A stretch of DNA of 64,000 bases. Source: Crocinitomix catalasitica ATCC 23190 (GTDB lineage Bacteria; Bacteroidota; Bacteroidia; Flavobacteriales_D; Crocinitomicaceae). Within the stretch, counting starts at the first letter, position 1. Each line of letters starts with the position of its first letter. The notes beneath the pieces were generated by a model. That model was given only the letters and a program-made list of their open reading frames with translations. It was not told the DNA's origin and ran no database searches. The DNA is taken from contig NZ_JHXV01000015.1 in the NCBI RefSeq assembly GCF_000621625.1, positions 55,491 to 119,490 of the forward strand, in the 5' to 3' direction. The translations under genes and the position numbers were made by a program. Shown here in pieces: positions 9,501 to 18,173 of this stretch.

Positions 9501-12441
9501 TATCGATAGTGATAACGACGGAATTACAAATGTAGATGAAGGGCTTGAAGATACTGATGGTGACGGCTTGTTAGATAAATTTGATTTGGATAGTGACAAT
9601 GACGGTATTCCAGATATAGTCGAAGCTGGAGGTGTTGATCTAGATGGAGATGGTAAAGTTGATGGATTTGTAGATCTAGATGGAGATGGTATGGATGATG
9701 GAATTGCTTTAAGTCCACTGCCAAATATAGATACTGATGGAGACGGCATAAAAGACTTTAAAGATTTGGACAGTGATAATGACGGTATACCTGATCTTGT
9801 TGAAGCTGGAGGTGCCGATCTTGATGGAAACGGTATTGTAGATGACCTGAGTGATGTCGATAATGATGGATTCGTTGATTTATATGATACGGATGATAAT
9901 ACGATCGATGGTGTGGGTGATGGAGGAGCAGCATTATTGAAACCGAATTCTGATACGGATGCATTTGTAAATAGAATTGATTTAGATAGTGATAATGATG
10001 GTATTCCTGATGTCATTGAGGCAGGTGGTACCGATGCTAACGGTGATGGAATGATCGATGGTTTTATTGATGATGATGCAAATGGATTCAGTGATGAGGT
10101 TGACGAAGATGCAGGAGGAACAAGGTTGTTGAATCCAGATACTGATTTAGATGGTCATAAAAATTATATTGACCTTGACTCGGATAACGACGGCATAGTA
10201 GATGCTTTTGAATCTGGCGGTGATGATGCTGATGGAGACGGTTATTTGGACAGTTTTGTTGATGTAAATAATAATGGTTTATCTGGTGTTGTTGATACTG
10301 ACGAAGGTGGTACAGCGCTTTTATTGCCAAATACTGACGGACTTTTAGGTCCTGACTATATAGATATTGACAGTGACGATGATGGAATTATAGACAATAT
10401 TGAAGGTCAAAAATCTGCAGATTATATTCCAGCTAGTGGAGAAGATTCGGATGGTGATGGAATTGATAATAATTATGACATAAATGACGGAGGAACGCCA
10501 ATCGTTCCTAATGATCATGATATGGATGGAGATCCTGATTATATTGATTTAGATACCGATTCGGATGGTATTCCTGATCGAATTGAAGGTTTTGATGCAA
10601 ACGGTGATGGAATTGCAGAAGTAGTGCCTGTTGGAATTGATGCTGATCAAGATGGATTAGACAATGCCTTTGATGAAATTGTATTAGCAATTGCAACTTC
10701 AATGACTAATGCTGGAAATGGTACCGTTAACCCACTAACGGATGGAATATTGGCTGATTTTAATTCTCCTGATACTGGTGATCTGGATTTTAGAGAAAAT
10801 GATTCAGACGGGGATTTAATTGATGATGCATTTGATTTAGACGCAGACAATGATGGCATCTTAAATATTGATGAAGGAATTGGTGACAATGATAATGACG
10901 GAATTCCAAATATTTTAGATCTTGACAGTGATAATGATGGTATTGCAGATATTAAGGAAGCTGGTGGAATTGATCTTGACAATGATGGTCGTGTTGATGA
11001 TTTTATTGATGAGAACGGAGACGGTTACGATGATAATTTGGCATTAACACCTTTGTCTAATCTTGATTTTGATGGTGATGGGCTATTAAACTCAGTTGAT
11101 TTAGATGCTGATAATGATGGTATTTTTGATAGAGTTGAAGAAGGTTTTGCGGATTTAGACGGCGTCGTTGACAACTGGTTGGATACTGATAATGATGGTA
11201 TCGTAGATGCTGTTGATATTGATCAAACTGGTGGGGTTGATGCAAATAGTGATGGAATAGATGATGTAATGCAAGTAGGGGATGATTCGGACGGAGATGG
11301 CATTGCTGATGAATTTGATAATGATGCCAATGGTGATGGTTGGGATGATAACTTGAAAACAGATGGTTTATTGAATTTCGATCAAGATGGACAAAGTAAT
11401 TTTCTTGATTTGGATTCGGATAATGATGGCATGGCAGACCTTCTTGAAGATGGTGGTATTGATTCAGATGGTAATGGAATGATTGATGATTTTGTCGACA
11501 GCAACATTGATGGTGCAGATGATGCAAAAATGACTGCTGGAGATTTAGATTTCGACGAAGATTTAATTCCAAATTATAGAGATGTTGATAGCGACAATGA
11601 TGGTGTGCCTGATGTCATTGAAAATGGATTAAAAGATTTAAATGTCGATGGTAGAATAGACGACTTTATTGATGCAAATAAAGACGGGTGGGATGATGTA
11701 CAAAAAGTGATTTTACCTACAGATACAGATGCTGATGGAGAATTTGACATGTACGTTAAAGATGCTGACAATGATGGATTGTTTGATGTATTTGAAAGTG
11801 ATAATCTCGATGCTGATCTCGATGGAATTATTGACGGTTTTATAGATGAAAATGCAGATGGTTTAAAAGATGGTATTATTGTTTATCCACCTGATACTGA
11901 TGGAGATCTTAAATTTGATTTTCAGGATACAGATTCGGATGATGATTCTGTTCCTGATAGCATAGAAAATGATGCGAATAAAGATGGTACAGGTCCAGAT
12001 GATACGGATAAAGATGGCATTCTTGATTTTAGGGATACGGATGACGATAATGATGGTATTTTAACAATATCTGAGTCTTCTATAGATAGCGATGGTAAAT
12101 ATGCTGATTGCGATTTAGATGGTATTCCAGATTATTTAGATCCTGACCTCTGCAACTTAATCATTCCTCAAGGGTTTTCACCTAATGACGATGGAATAAA
12201 TGAAAACTTCATTATTCGTGGAATTGAGAAATATCCGAATGCAGAATTTGTCATTTTTAATCGTTGGGGTCAGAAAGTTTATGAGTCTAAAAGCGGTTAT
12301 GCGAACGATTGGTCTGGAGAAAATCAATTTGGAGGGGCAGAAAAAGGAACAAAATTACCTGCAGGCACGTACTTCTATGTATTAAGCCTTGGCGATGACG
12401 AAAATCAAGTGATTAAAGACTATATATATTTGAATAGATAG
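6553..12441 (+). CDS. Giant thrombospondin type 3 repeat calcium-binding surface protein with type B T9SS sorting domain
   Basis: 1962 residues, about 200 kDa and extremely Asp/Gly-rich. Residues 1-23 form a signal peptide ending TTFGQ. After a ~110-residue non-repetitive lead, nearly everything is DxDxDGxxD-type calcium loops (LDSDNDGIPD and variants) of thrombospondin type 3 kind. These are organised in long super-repeats of about 441 residues, marked by NAGNGTVDPLTDG-like and LDFRE-like spacers. The last ~90 residues (IPQGFSPNDDGINENFIIRG ... VFNRWGQKVYE ... AGTYFYVLSLGD) are the gliding-motility-associated / CHU_C type B sorting domain, so the protein should pass through the type IX system to the cell surface. 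It is followed by PorP/SprF and OmpA genes with gaps of 6-7 bp, the usual partner cassette. A likely role is adhesion or a calcium-stiffened filament; this is inference. Confidence 0.9.
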   Translation: MNKYLKLLFSFPILIVTALTTFGQVANPTTVHKQLVIHSAEYFNLTNSHSSESLSQNRLLQSGRLFAPYPSSEDLLSAVVLGSRSDNDHSPYVNRDAALIGINTDRLNLVYTEAALRTVREHRLIELGIRRIDDDGEIIYGVADVDDDGYCDDEDLDEDNDGIPDLIEGLEDTDGDGVLDYLDLDSDNDGIPDIIEAGGVDIDGDGRVDDFEDVDGDGLDDRLALSPLPIPDTDDDGIADYLDLDSDNDGVSDASEAGGEDGNGDGRLDEFADVDGDGFSDVVDTDNNNIAGPGDGGTSLPINDFDFDGISDYLDIDSDNDGIVDVIENNGLDADGDGQLDGFEDVDGDGFNDLTDTDNDNIPGPFDGGLPLGITNTDGTGGANYLDIDSDGDGILDNVEGQTTGEYIELSGLDDNGNGLDDNYDIDFGGTPIQPVDFDRDGIPDYKDLNSDGDTENDIIEGHDLGGDGIPDVSPAGTDGDGDGLDDAFDFIVMSGLTAHENAGNGTVDPLTDGIYADIDAPGIGNLDFREIDSDKDGIPNIIDLDNDNDGIPDLAEGEGDKDGDGIVNKLDLDSDNDGIPDLVEAGGVDVDGDGVVDGFTDIDDDGLDDDLALTPLDNPDSDGDGMKNFLDLDSDNDGIPDLVEAGGADVDQNGIVDNLTDVDNDGFVNLYDTDNNNIVGPGDGGTALLDFNSDEDLNANRIDLDSDNDGIPDIIEAGGIDIDNDGKVDSFIDINADGLHDAILGSPLPNIDTDLDGLRNYRDIDADNDGIVDVIEAGGIDSDGNGRIDGFEDVNGNGLADSVEEILAGTPLEIPNTDGLARPNYLDIDSDGDGITDNIEAQATVGYRPPLDADTDGDGLNDEYDLDNAGTPILLLDYDLDLIPDYIDLDSDNDGISDLIEAHDIDGDGIAEVVPSGSDSDDDGLDNNFDLVVLNLANRFTNAGNSAVEPLTDGHFPDVNLNGKLEFRDKDFDNDGVDDNVDIDSDNDGITNVDEGLEDTDGDGLLDKFDLDSDNDGIPDIVEAGGVDLDGDGKVDGFVDLDGDGMDDGIALSPLPNIDTDGDGIKDFKDLDSDNDGIPDLVEAGGADLDGNGIVDDLSDVDNDGFVDLYDTDDNTIDGVGDGGAALLKPNSDTDAFVNRIDLDSDNDGIPDVIEAGGTDANGDGMIDGFIDDDANGFSDEVDEDAGGTRLLNPDTDLDGHKNYIDLDSDNDGIVDAFESGGDDADGDGYLDSFVDVNNNGLSGVVDTDEGGTALLLPNTDGLLGPDYIDIDSDDDGIIDNIEGQKSADYIPASGEDSDGDGIDNNYDINDGGTPIVPNDHDMDGDPDYIDLDTDSDGIPDRIEGFDANGDGIAEVVPVGIDADQDGLDNAFDEIVLAIATSMTNAGNGTVNPLTDGILADFNSPDTGDLDFRENDSDGDLIDDAFDLDADNDGILNIDEGIGDNDNDGIPNILDLDSDNDGIADIKEAGGIDLDNDGRVDDFIDENGDGYDDNLALTPLSNLDFDGDGLLNSVDLDADNDGIFDRVEEGFADLDGVVDNWLDTDNDGIVDAVDIDQTGGVDANSDGIDDVMQVGDDSDGDGIADEFDNDANGDGWDDNLKTDGLLNFDQDGQSNFLDLDSDNDGMADLLEDGGIDSDGNGMIDDFVDSNIDGADDAKMTAGDLDFDEDLIPNYRDVDSDNDGVPDVIENGLKDLNVDGRIDDFIDANKDGWDDVQKVILPTDTDADGEFDMYVKDADNDGLFDVFESDNLDADLDGIIDGFIDENADGLKDGIIVYPPDTDGDLKFDFQDTDSDDDSVPDSIENDANKDGTGPDDTDKDGILDFRDTDDDNDGILTISESSIDSDGKYADCDLDGIPDYLDPDLCNLIIPQGFSPNDDGINENFIIRGIEKYPNAEFVIFNRWGQKVYESKSGYANDWSGENQFGGAEKGTKLPAGTYFYVLSLGDDENQVIKDYIYLNR

Positions 12442-12448
12442 TATTTAG

Positions 12449-13387
12449 ATGATGAACAGAAAAAGATATAACATATTATTGATGCTTGTTATGCTAGTGG
12501 CTATAAATACATCAGCGCAACAAGAAGCGATGTTCTCACATTATTCTTTTAATACTTTGAGTGTAAACCCTGCTTATGCTGGAACAAGAGGGGCATTAAC
12601 CATGACAGGTGTTCATCGTTCACAATGGGTGAACTTTCCAGGTGCACCAATCACACAAACAGTTAGCGTACACTCACCAATTTTTAGTGATAAATTAGGG
12701 GTCGGCTTGAGCTTGTTAAATGACAAGATTGGGAAGTCTAAGAACTCAAGTGTTTTTGCAGATTTTTCGTACAAGTTGCGATTAGGTAACGGTCAACTTT
12801 CTTTTGGCCTTAAAGGTGGAATAAGTGTGCGATCAGATAAATTAACTGAAATTGATACAGATACTGAAGATGATCCACTTTTTGCACAAGATGTACAGAG
12901 TCGTATCGTTCCTAATTTTGGTGCTGGAGCATATTATTATACTGAAAATTTCTATGTTGGAATTTCAACACCTCAAGTGCTAGAGAACGATTTTTCTATA
13001 GAAGGAACAGATCAAAAATTAAACTTAGCTGAAAGACATTATTATTTCATAGCAGGCGCTATGCTTAATTTGTCGAAGAATAAAAAAATTAAATTGAAAC
13101 CAACAGCCTATATTAAATATGTTGCCGGTGCACCACTTGCAATTGATGCAACGGCGCTTGTCTATTTTAACAATAGATTTTGGGTAGGACCAATGTTTAG
13201 ATATGGAGATGCCGCTGGTATGCTAATTGGGGTTAATATAACTGAGCAATTTGCCTTGAGTTATGGGTACGATTGGTCATTTGCGAATTCATCAAGCCGA
13301 TATAACGCTGGTTCCCACGAGCTCTTATTGCGTTATGACTTTATATTTAATAACAAAGAAAAAATTGAATCACCGCGTTATTTTTAA
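12449..13387 (+). CDS. PorP/SprF family type IX secretion system membrane protein
   Basis: 312 residues with a signal peptide (NILLMLVMLVAINTSAQ) and then the family hallmark QEAMFSHYSFNTLSVNPAYAGTRG, SVHSPIF and a C-terminal outer-membrane strand pattern (ELLLRYDFIF). PorP/SprF proteins are outer-membrane beta-barrels; members of the family are needed for secretion or surface anchoring of type B cargo, typically the protein encoded just upstream. Here it lies 7 bp after the giant repeat protein and 6 bp before the OmpA protein, so all three are very likely co-transcribed. This copy is probably the dedicated partner of the upstream protein rather than the core PorP. Confidence 0.92.
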   Translation: MMNRKRYNILLMLVMLVAINTSAQQEAMFSHYSFNTLSVNPAYAGTRGALTMTGVHRSQWVNFPGAPITQTVSVHSPIFSDKLGVGLSLLNDKIGKSKNSSVFADFSYKLRLGNGQLSFGLKGGISVRSDKLTEIDTDTEDDPLFAQDVQSRIVPNFGAGAYYYTENFYVGISTPQVLENDFSIEGTDQKLNLAERHYYFIAGAMLNLSKNKKIKLKPTAYIKYVAGAPLAIDATALVYFNNRFWVGPMFRYGDAAGMLIGVNITEQFALSYGYDWSFANSSSRYNAGSHELLLRYDFIFNNKEKIESPRYF

Positions 13388-13393
13388 AGAGCA

Positions 13394-15592
13394 ATGAAAT
13401 TGAAAAATCTATTCTGGTATATTGTCATTTTGTCTTCGTGCTACGGATATGGCCAAGTGGATTCTAGTAAAATAGACAAGGCCAATAAGGCGTTTGAAGG
13501 TTTTTCTTATGATAAAGCATTAGAATTATACCAATCTTTAGCGCAAGAGACAATAGAGACAAAGCGGAATACTGCTTTAAGTTTATGGCGATTGAATAAT
13601 ACAACTGATGCCGAACCTATTTTTCATGAAATCGTTAATACAAAAGGGTATAAAGCAGAGGATATTTATAATTATGCAGTGATTTTGCGTGAGAATAAAA
13701 AATATGCGGAATCTGAAATTTGGTTGAAAAAATATACGGCTGAAAATCCTGATGATAATCGCAATGGATTGATCCTAGCAGACAAAAATTCTTATCAACT
13801 TTTGTCACAACCGAATCCTGATTTTTCTATAGAGAATTTAGAAATTAATACCGAACAACAAGAGTTTGGTCCAAACTTTTTTAAAGATCAAGTGGTCTTT
13901 ATTTCTAGTCGAGAGGAAACGAAAGCTGTTAGCAGAAAATGGAACGCAAATAGTCTTCCTTTTTTAGATATTTATACAGCCAACCGCGCCGAAGATAATA
14001 CATTGTCATATCCTCGGTTATTTGCTGGTAATGTCAATAAAAAATATCATGAGGGACCATTAAGTTTTAGTCCGAATAATAAAATAGTTGCATACACTTG
14101 CAATAATTATGATGGTAAAAGTTCTAAAGGGTTTACACGTTTAAAATTGTCTTTTGCTCAATTTGAAGATGGAAAATGGAAAGATTTACCTGATTTTCCT
14201 TATAATAATACTGAATTCTCTACCGGTCACCCCAATTTTACGAACGATGGTAAGTGGTTATATTTTGCTTCAAACATGCCGGGCGGTTATGGCGGTGTAG
14301 ACCTGTATCGTTGTCCAGTTTTAGAAAATAATCAATACGGAGAGCCAGAAAATTTAGGGCCTAAAATTAATACCGCTGGAGACGAAATGTTTCCGTTTGT
14401 TCATGCCAATAATCAAATGTTGTTTTTTACTTCAGATGGTAGAATTGGTTTAGGCGGTATGGATATTTATCTAGGCCAGATTAAAGGAAACGGGACATTT
14501 GGTAAAATAATGAATTTAGGAGCTCCAATAAATAGCAATAAAGATGATTTTTCTTTTGTTATGAAGGCTGATCAATCATTTGGGTATTTTGCTTCCAATA
14601 GAGATGGCGGAAAAGGGAGTGATGATATCTATAGTTTTTCTTTATCTAAACCTTACGAATTTGGTAAAGAAGTTATTGGTGTTTCTAGAGATGAAAACGG
14701 TGATATAATTGCCAATACGAGAGTTGTATTGTTCGATCTAATTTCTGGTGAAGAAGAGGTTGTTATTACTGGCGAAGATGGTAAATTTTCATTCCTTTTA
14801 GAAGAAGAGAAAACATATAATATTCGGGGCCAAAAAGAAGGTTTCTTCGACGCTGTTAGTGGTGTAGATACCTATGCAAAGGATAATTTTGTTAAAGTTG
14901 ATTTGGTCTTGGAAAAAGATCCAGGTTTATCTATTTTCCTTCATGTATTTGATAAAAAAACACAGCTTCCTATTCGAGATGCAAAAATTACCTTGATAAA
15001 TAATGTTTTTGCAAATGAAGCATCTTATAATACCAATTTAAGAGGAGATCTTCTGGTTCCCCTTCATGATAATAAAGTGAATGACAGAATTAGTTATACC
15101 GTATTACTTGAGAAGAAAGGCTATTTAAGTAAAGAGGTGATTTATTCGGAAACCATGAAAGTGAATGGCAAATATTTACTCAGTAAAAAGGTAGATTTAG
15201 GTATGTCGAAAGTAACGAAAGGCAGTGATTTAGGTCAGATGTTGAATTTAGAAAATCTTCATTTCGATTCGCAGAAGGCGGTTTTATCAGCTCCAGCAAA
15301 ATATGCACTTGATAAAGTCGTAAAAGTGTTAAATGACCATCCTGAAATGAAGATAGAAGTAAAGACTTATACAGATGCAAGGGGTAGTGAAAGTAGTAAT
15401 TTAGCACTGTCTAAAAAAAGGGCAGAAACCATTTGCAAGTATATGAGAAGTCAAGTTTCAAATCCAAATCGGATTTTAGGGAATGGCTATGGAGAGGCAA
15501 ATTTATTGAATGATTGTAGAGAAAATAAGGATTGTACGGAGGATGAGCACAATGTTAATAATAGATCACTCTTTATTATTTTGGAATTATAA
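13394..15592 (+). CDS. OmpA-family outer membrane protein with TPR, PD40 and carboxypeptidase-regulatory domains
   Basis: 732 residues, PorE/SprE-region-like architecture. Order: signal peptide (ending YGYGQ); TPR-like helices about 25-130 (DKALELYQSLAQ, AEDIYNYAVILRENKKY); PD40/WD40-like beta-propeller repeats about 145-420 (FSPNNKIVAYTC, GKWLYFASNMPGGYGGVDLY, FFTSDGRIGLGGMDIYLG, FGYFASNRDGGKGSDDIY); a carboxypeptidase-regulatory-like Ig fold about 430-490; and a C-terminal OmpA peptidoglycan-binding domain about 615-732 with LHFDSQKAVL and NLALSKKRAETIC. It anchors outer-membrane complexes to peptidoglycan. Third gene of the surface cassette, probably holding the exported repeat protein or its secretion partner. 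Confidence 0.9.
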   Translation: MKLKNLFWYIVILSSCYGYGQVDSSKIDKANKAFEGFSYDKALELYQSLAQETIETKRNTALSLWRLNNTTDAEPIFHEIVNTKGYKAEDIYNYAVILRENKKYAESEIWLKKYTAENPDDNRNGLILADKNSYQLLSQPNPDFSIENLEINTEQQEFGPNFFKDQVVFISSREETKAVSRKWNANSLPFLDIYTANRAEDNTLSYPRLFAGNVNKKYHEGPLSFSPNNKIVAYTCNNYDGKSSKGFTRLKLSFAQFEDGKWKDLPDFPYNNTEFSTGHPNFTNDGKWLYFASNMPGGYGGVDLYRCPVLENNQYGEPENLGPKINTAGDEMFPFVHANNQMLFFTSDGRIGLGGMDIYLGQIKGNGTFGKIMNLGAPINSNKDDFSFVMKADQSFGYFASNRDGGKGSDDIYSFSLSKPYEFGKEVIGVSRDENGDIIANTRVVLFDLISGEEEVVITGEDGKFSFLLEEEKTYNIRGQKEGFFDAVSGVDTYAKDNFVKVDLVLEKDPGLSIFLHVFDKKTQLPIRDAKITLINNVFANEASYNTNLRGDLLVPLHDNKVNDRISYTVLLEKKGYLSKEVIYSETMKVNGKYLLSKKVDLGMSKVTKGSDLGQMLNLENLHFDSQKAVLSAPAKYALDKVVKVLNDHPEMKIEVKTYTDARGSESSNLALSKKRAETICKYMRSQVSNPNRILGNGYGEANLLNDCRENKDCTEDEHNVNNRSLFIILEL

Positions 15593-15670
15593 TTTAAAAA
15601 TCCGTATATTCAAACTACATTTCATAAAAATTAATACACCTAATTTTATACATGCTCATATTGATTAATG

Positions 15671-15678
15671 TATATTTG
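15671..15678 (+). promoter_or_regulatory. Bacteroidota -7 promoter element for LytTR regulator
   Basis: TATATTTG matches TAnnTTTG and ends 20 bp before the ATG at 15699, implying a short leader. No clear -33 match was seen. Confidence 0.5.
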
Positions 15679-15698
15679 GACAGAATCTAAAAACCAAT

Positions 15699-16385
15699 AT
15701 GTTAAAGGTAGCAATACTTGATGATGATAAAGTCTCTAGGGAGATCATCAAATCTTATATAAATTTTACAGATTATCTTACGCTAGAAGTTGAGTTTGAT
15801 AATCCACTTATAGCTTTGGAAAACATTGATAAATATAAATGTGATCTAATTTTTCTTGATATTGAAATGCCACAAATGAATGGTATAGATTTTATTGAGC
15901 AAGCTAAAAATATACCACAGGTAATAATTATTAGTTCTAAAACAGAGTATGCGGCAGAATCATATAATTATGATGTGACGGATTATTTAGTAAAACCGAT
16001 CGAATACAATCGTTTTATAAAAGCAGTTAAAAGAGTTAAAGAAATCAAAGCTGCTATCGCATTAAACGAAAGTGACGATGAACAATTTATTTTTGTAAAG
16101 TCTGGAACTGAATTGATTAAATTAAACTTTTCAAGTATCCTATATATCGAGGCGTTTGCAGATTATGTGCAGATTTATACTGCAGACAAACGATTCACTG
16201 TTTTGTCAACAATGAAGTCAATCCTATTAAAACTTGGTGAAACAGAATTTGCAAGAGTGCATCGCTCTTTTATCGTGGCGATCAATAAAATTGAAGCAAT
16301 GAATGAGGATGGCTTAAAGATTGGGGAAAAAACAATTAAAGTCAGTCGCAAATATAAAAAGGAATTAAAAGAGCGTCTTTCATAA
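15699..16385 (+). CDS. LytTR family response regulator transcription factor
   Basis: 228 residues. The N-terminal receiver has acidic residues at 8-10 (ILDDD), phospho-acceptor Asp54 (DLIFLDIEMPQMNG), a Ser in IIISSKTEYA and the conserved Lys in YLVKPIE. The C-terminal LytTR DNA-binding domain starts near residue 127 (FVKSGTELIKLNFSSILYIE ... RVHRSFIVAINKIE ... GEKTIKVSRKYKKEL). It is a phosphorylation-dependent transcription factor; no adjacent LytS-type kinase is present. The next gene is an Hpt domain protein, and a histidine kinase / receiver operon faces it, so it may be the output of that phosphorelay (inference). Confidence 0.92.
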   Translation: MLKVAILDDDKVSREIIKSYINFTDYLTLEVEFDNPLIALENIDKYKCDLIFLDIEMPQMNGIDFIEQAKNIPQVIIISSKTEYAAESYNYDVTDYLVKPIEYNRFIKAVKRVKEIKAAIALNESDDEQFIFVKSGTELIKLNFSSILYIEAFADYVQIYTADKRFTVLSTMKSILLKLGETEFARVHRSFIVAINKIEAMNEDGLKIGEKTIKVSRKYKKELKERLS

Positions 16386-16521
16386 AAAAATAATACCTTT
16401 TTGTTTCATTAATCGATAAAATTTGCTCAGTTAGCGAATCACTGTTTTAGCTACTTTTTATTCTTGTAACTTGTATCCTGGTTTAAGATTATACATGTTT
16501 TGAATCGTAAACTAATGCTAC

Positions 16522-16905
16522 ATGATAATGCAAGAAATTGATCCAGATAATAAGTTGGCAAATGATTTCACAGGAGGTGAAAAATTTTTTAAGCAACTAA
16601 TTGATGCCGGTGTTGGTGATAAAGACTTTATTCAAGAAATTGTGGTTATGTTTGTTAAGGAAGCGGAGCATACAATACACGATTTAAATGAAAGTGTTAA
16701 TGAAAAGAATTTATCGGGGATTAAAATGAATGCACACAAACTAAAGTCGAGTTTTAGTATGTTCGATCTGACAGGAATTCTAGATTTAATAAAAAAACTT
16801 GAAAACTTAACGGAGGGCAGTGTGAACGAATCTGACATGATTTTTGCAGATTTGGCTTCTCAAGCAAGTAGCGCTTTTAAAATTATTAAGCTTAAATATC
16901 TTTAA
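16522..16905 (+). CDS. Hpt domain phosphotransfer protein
   Basis: 127 residues, all helical. The Hpt signature NAHKLKSSFSMFDL gives phosphorylatable His72, and IQEIVVMFVKEAE forms the preceding helix. No other domain, signal peptide or membrane segment is present. Such stand-alone Hpt proteins shuttle phosphate between receiver domains. Its stop overlaps by 4 bp the end of the convergent receiver gene (16902-17303). Two in-frame ATGs lie at the start (codons 1 and 3); the first is used here. It is probably a phosphorelay intermediate for the kinase next door or for the LytTR regulator just upstream. Confidence 0.85.
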   Translation: MIMQEIDPDNKLANDFTGGEKFFKQLIDAGVGDKDFIQEIVVMFVKEAEHTIHDLNESVNEKNLSGIKMNAHKLKSSFSMFDLTGILDLIKKLENLTEGSVNESDMIFADLASQASSAFKIIKLKYL

Positions 16906-17303
16906 TTCCCTTTGTATAGTTTTATCTCGTTGATTTGATTAATTGTTAAAGGTTTACTACAGAATAGTAGATTATCATAAAGCGTATGACATTTTTCTTT
17001 ATCAATTACCTCTTCTGAGGATGATAGAATAACAATTAATGGTGCGTGATAATTATGTGTTTTAATTTGTTCACTTATTGCAGCTAAAAACTCAAATCCA
17101 TCCATTATTGGCATGTTGAGGTCTAAGAAAATAATTTCAGGATAAGTTTCACATTGATCCAAAAACTCTAAACCTTCTTGTCCATTTTTTTTGGTTGAAA
17201 TTTGGTGCGCAAATTTAATTTTAGACAATAACCTATTGTGAAAATTATTGGTTGCATCGCTATCGTCAATTAATAAAAGGTGATTGAAGGAAGGCATAGT
17301 CAT
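16902..17303 (-). CDS. Single-domain response regulator (CheY-like receiver)
   Basis: 133 residues, a lone receiver domain. Acidic pocket LLLIDDSDATNN, phospho-acceptor Asp61 (IIFLDLNMPIMDG), Ser/Thr switch in VILSSSEE and conserved Lys in FCSKPLTI. No output domain. Its ATG overlaps the TAA stop of the histidine kinase gene, so the pair is translationally coupled and the kinase is its obvious phospho-donor. It is the last gene of a five-gene leftward operon containing a Ras-like GTPase. With the convergent Hpt gene it could form a His-Asp-His relay. Confidence 0.9.
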   Translation of the reverse strand: MTMPSFNHLLLIDDSDATNNFHNRLLSKIKFAHQISTKKNGQEGLEFLDQCETYPEIIFLDLNMPIMDGFEFLAAISEQIKTHNYHAPLIVILSSSEEVIDKEKCHTLYDNLLFCSKPLTINQINEIKLYKGN

Positions 17304-18172
17304 TATTCTTTATTTGTTTCATTTGGGATGATCACTGTAAAAGTCGAACCTTTACCAATTTCACTTTCTACGGCCAATTCTCCGCCATAATTTTTTAGTA
17401 AATTATTGACTATAAACATGCCAATTCCCGACCCATTTTGATCATTACTTACACGTTTAAAAAGACCGAATACTTTTGCTTTGTCTTTTTCTAAATCAAT
17501 GCCTAAACCGTTGTCTTGGATAGAAATACTAATATGTGATTCTGTACTGCTCGATGTAATGTGAATTTCTGCAGGGTTTGAATCGCCAATGTACTGAATC
17601 GCATTTGAAATAATGTTTTGTAGAATACTCCGAAGGGCAACCGGGTAATATTTTATTATATTTAATTCGCTTAAATCTGAAATAAAAATTATTGATTTTT
17701 CTAAGATTGTTGAACGCATTCCTGAAAGTATGCTTTCAACTAATTCCTCCAAATTTATACTACTTAATAGCTCTTCTTTATTATTTCTCGCTTTTAAAGC
17801 ATTGGTCAACTCTACAATTACACTTCTCGCTTCAGCAACGGAGTATTTAAGCCATTTTAAAGAGTCTTTGATGTCTTCTGAAGGATCGACAAGGTCAAGT
17901 TCTAATAAGTCAAGATAGCCCTGGATATTTGTAAGAGGAGATTTTAAATCGTGAGTAGCAACGTATGTGAATTGCTCTAGTTCTAGATTGTATTTTTTAA
18001 GCTTTTCGTTTTGATCCTTTATTTTTTTTTCAGCTTCTATAGTCTGCTGTTGATGTTCGAGTGGTTCAGAAACAACCTGTTTTAGTTCACGATTCTCTGC
18101 TCTTAAAGACTTAACCTCAGCTTTAAGCGATTTAATTTCATCTTCAGAATTTTGCATAGCACGCGACATCAT
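17303..18172 (-). CDS. Soluble sensor histidine kinase
   Basis: 289 residues with no signal peptide or transmembrane helix. Residues about 8-65 are a coiled coil (heptads around EIKSLKAEVKSLRAENRELK). The HisKA dimerisation helix carries phosphorylated His74 in YVATHDLKSPLTNIQGYLDL. The HATPase_c domain shows N-box ILQNIISNAIQYIG, G1 IQDNGLGI, F-box VFGLFKRV and G2 GSGIGMFIV, all intact. The only N-terminal input module is the coiled coil, which suggests control by a protein partner rather than a ligand; the preceding GTPase gene ends 1 bp upstream, making GTPase/roadblock input plausible (inference). Translationally coupled to the receiver gene. Confidence 0.92.
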   Translation of the reverse strand: MMSRAMQNSEDEIKSLKAEVKSLRAENRELKQVVSEPLEHQQQTIEAEKKIKDQNEKLKKYNLELEQFTYVATHDLKSPLTNIQGYLDLLELDLVDPSEDIKDSLKWLKYSVAEARSVIVELTNALKARNNKEELLSSINLEELVESILSGMRSTILEKSIIFISDLSELNIIKYYPVALRSILQNIISNAIQYIGDSNPAEIHITSSSTESHISISIQDNGLGIDLEKDKAKVFGLFKRVSNDQNGSGIGMFIVNNLLKNYGGELAVESEIGKGSTFTVIIPNETNKE

Positions 18173-18173
18173 T

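Noticed and set aside
6938..11771. Many long antisense frames opposite the repeat protein gene
   Set aside because: They are Ser/Pro/Leu- or His/Gln/Leu-rich mirror images of GAT/GAC-rich repeats, lack family motifs and overlap a gene with clear domain structure.
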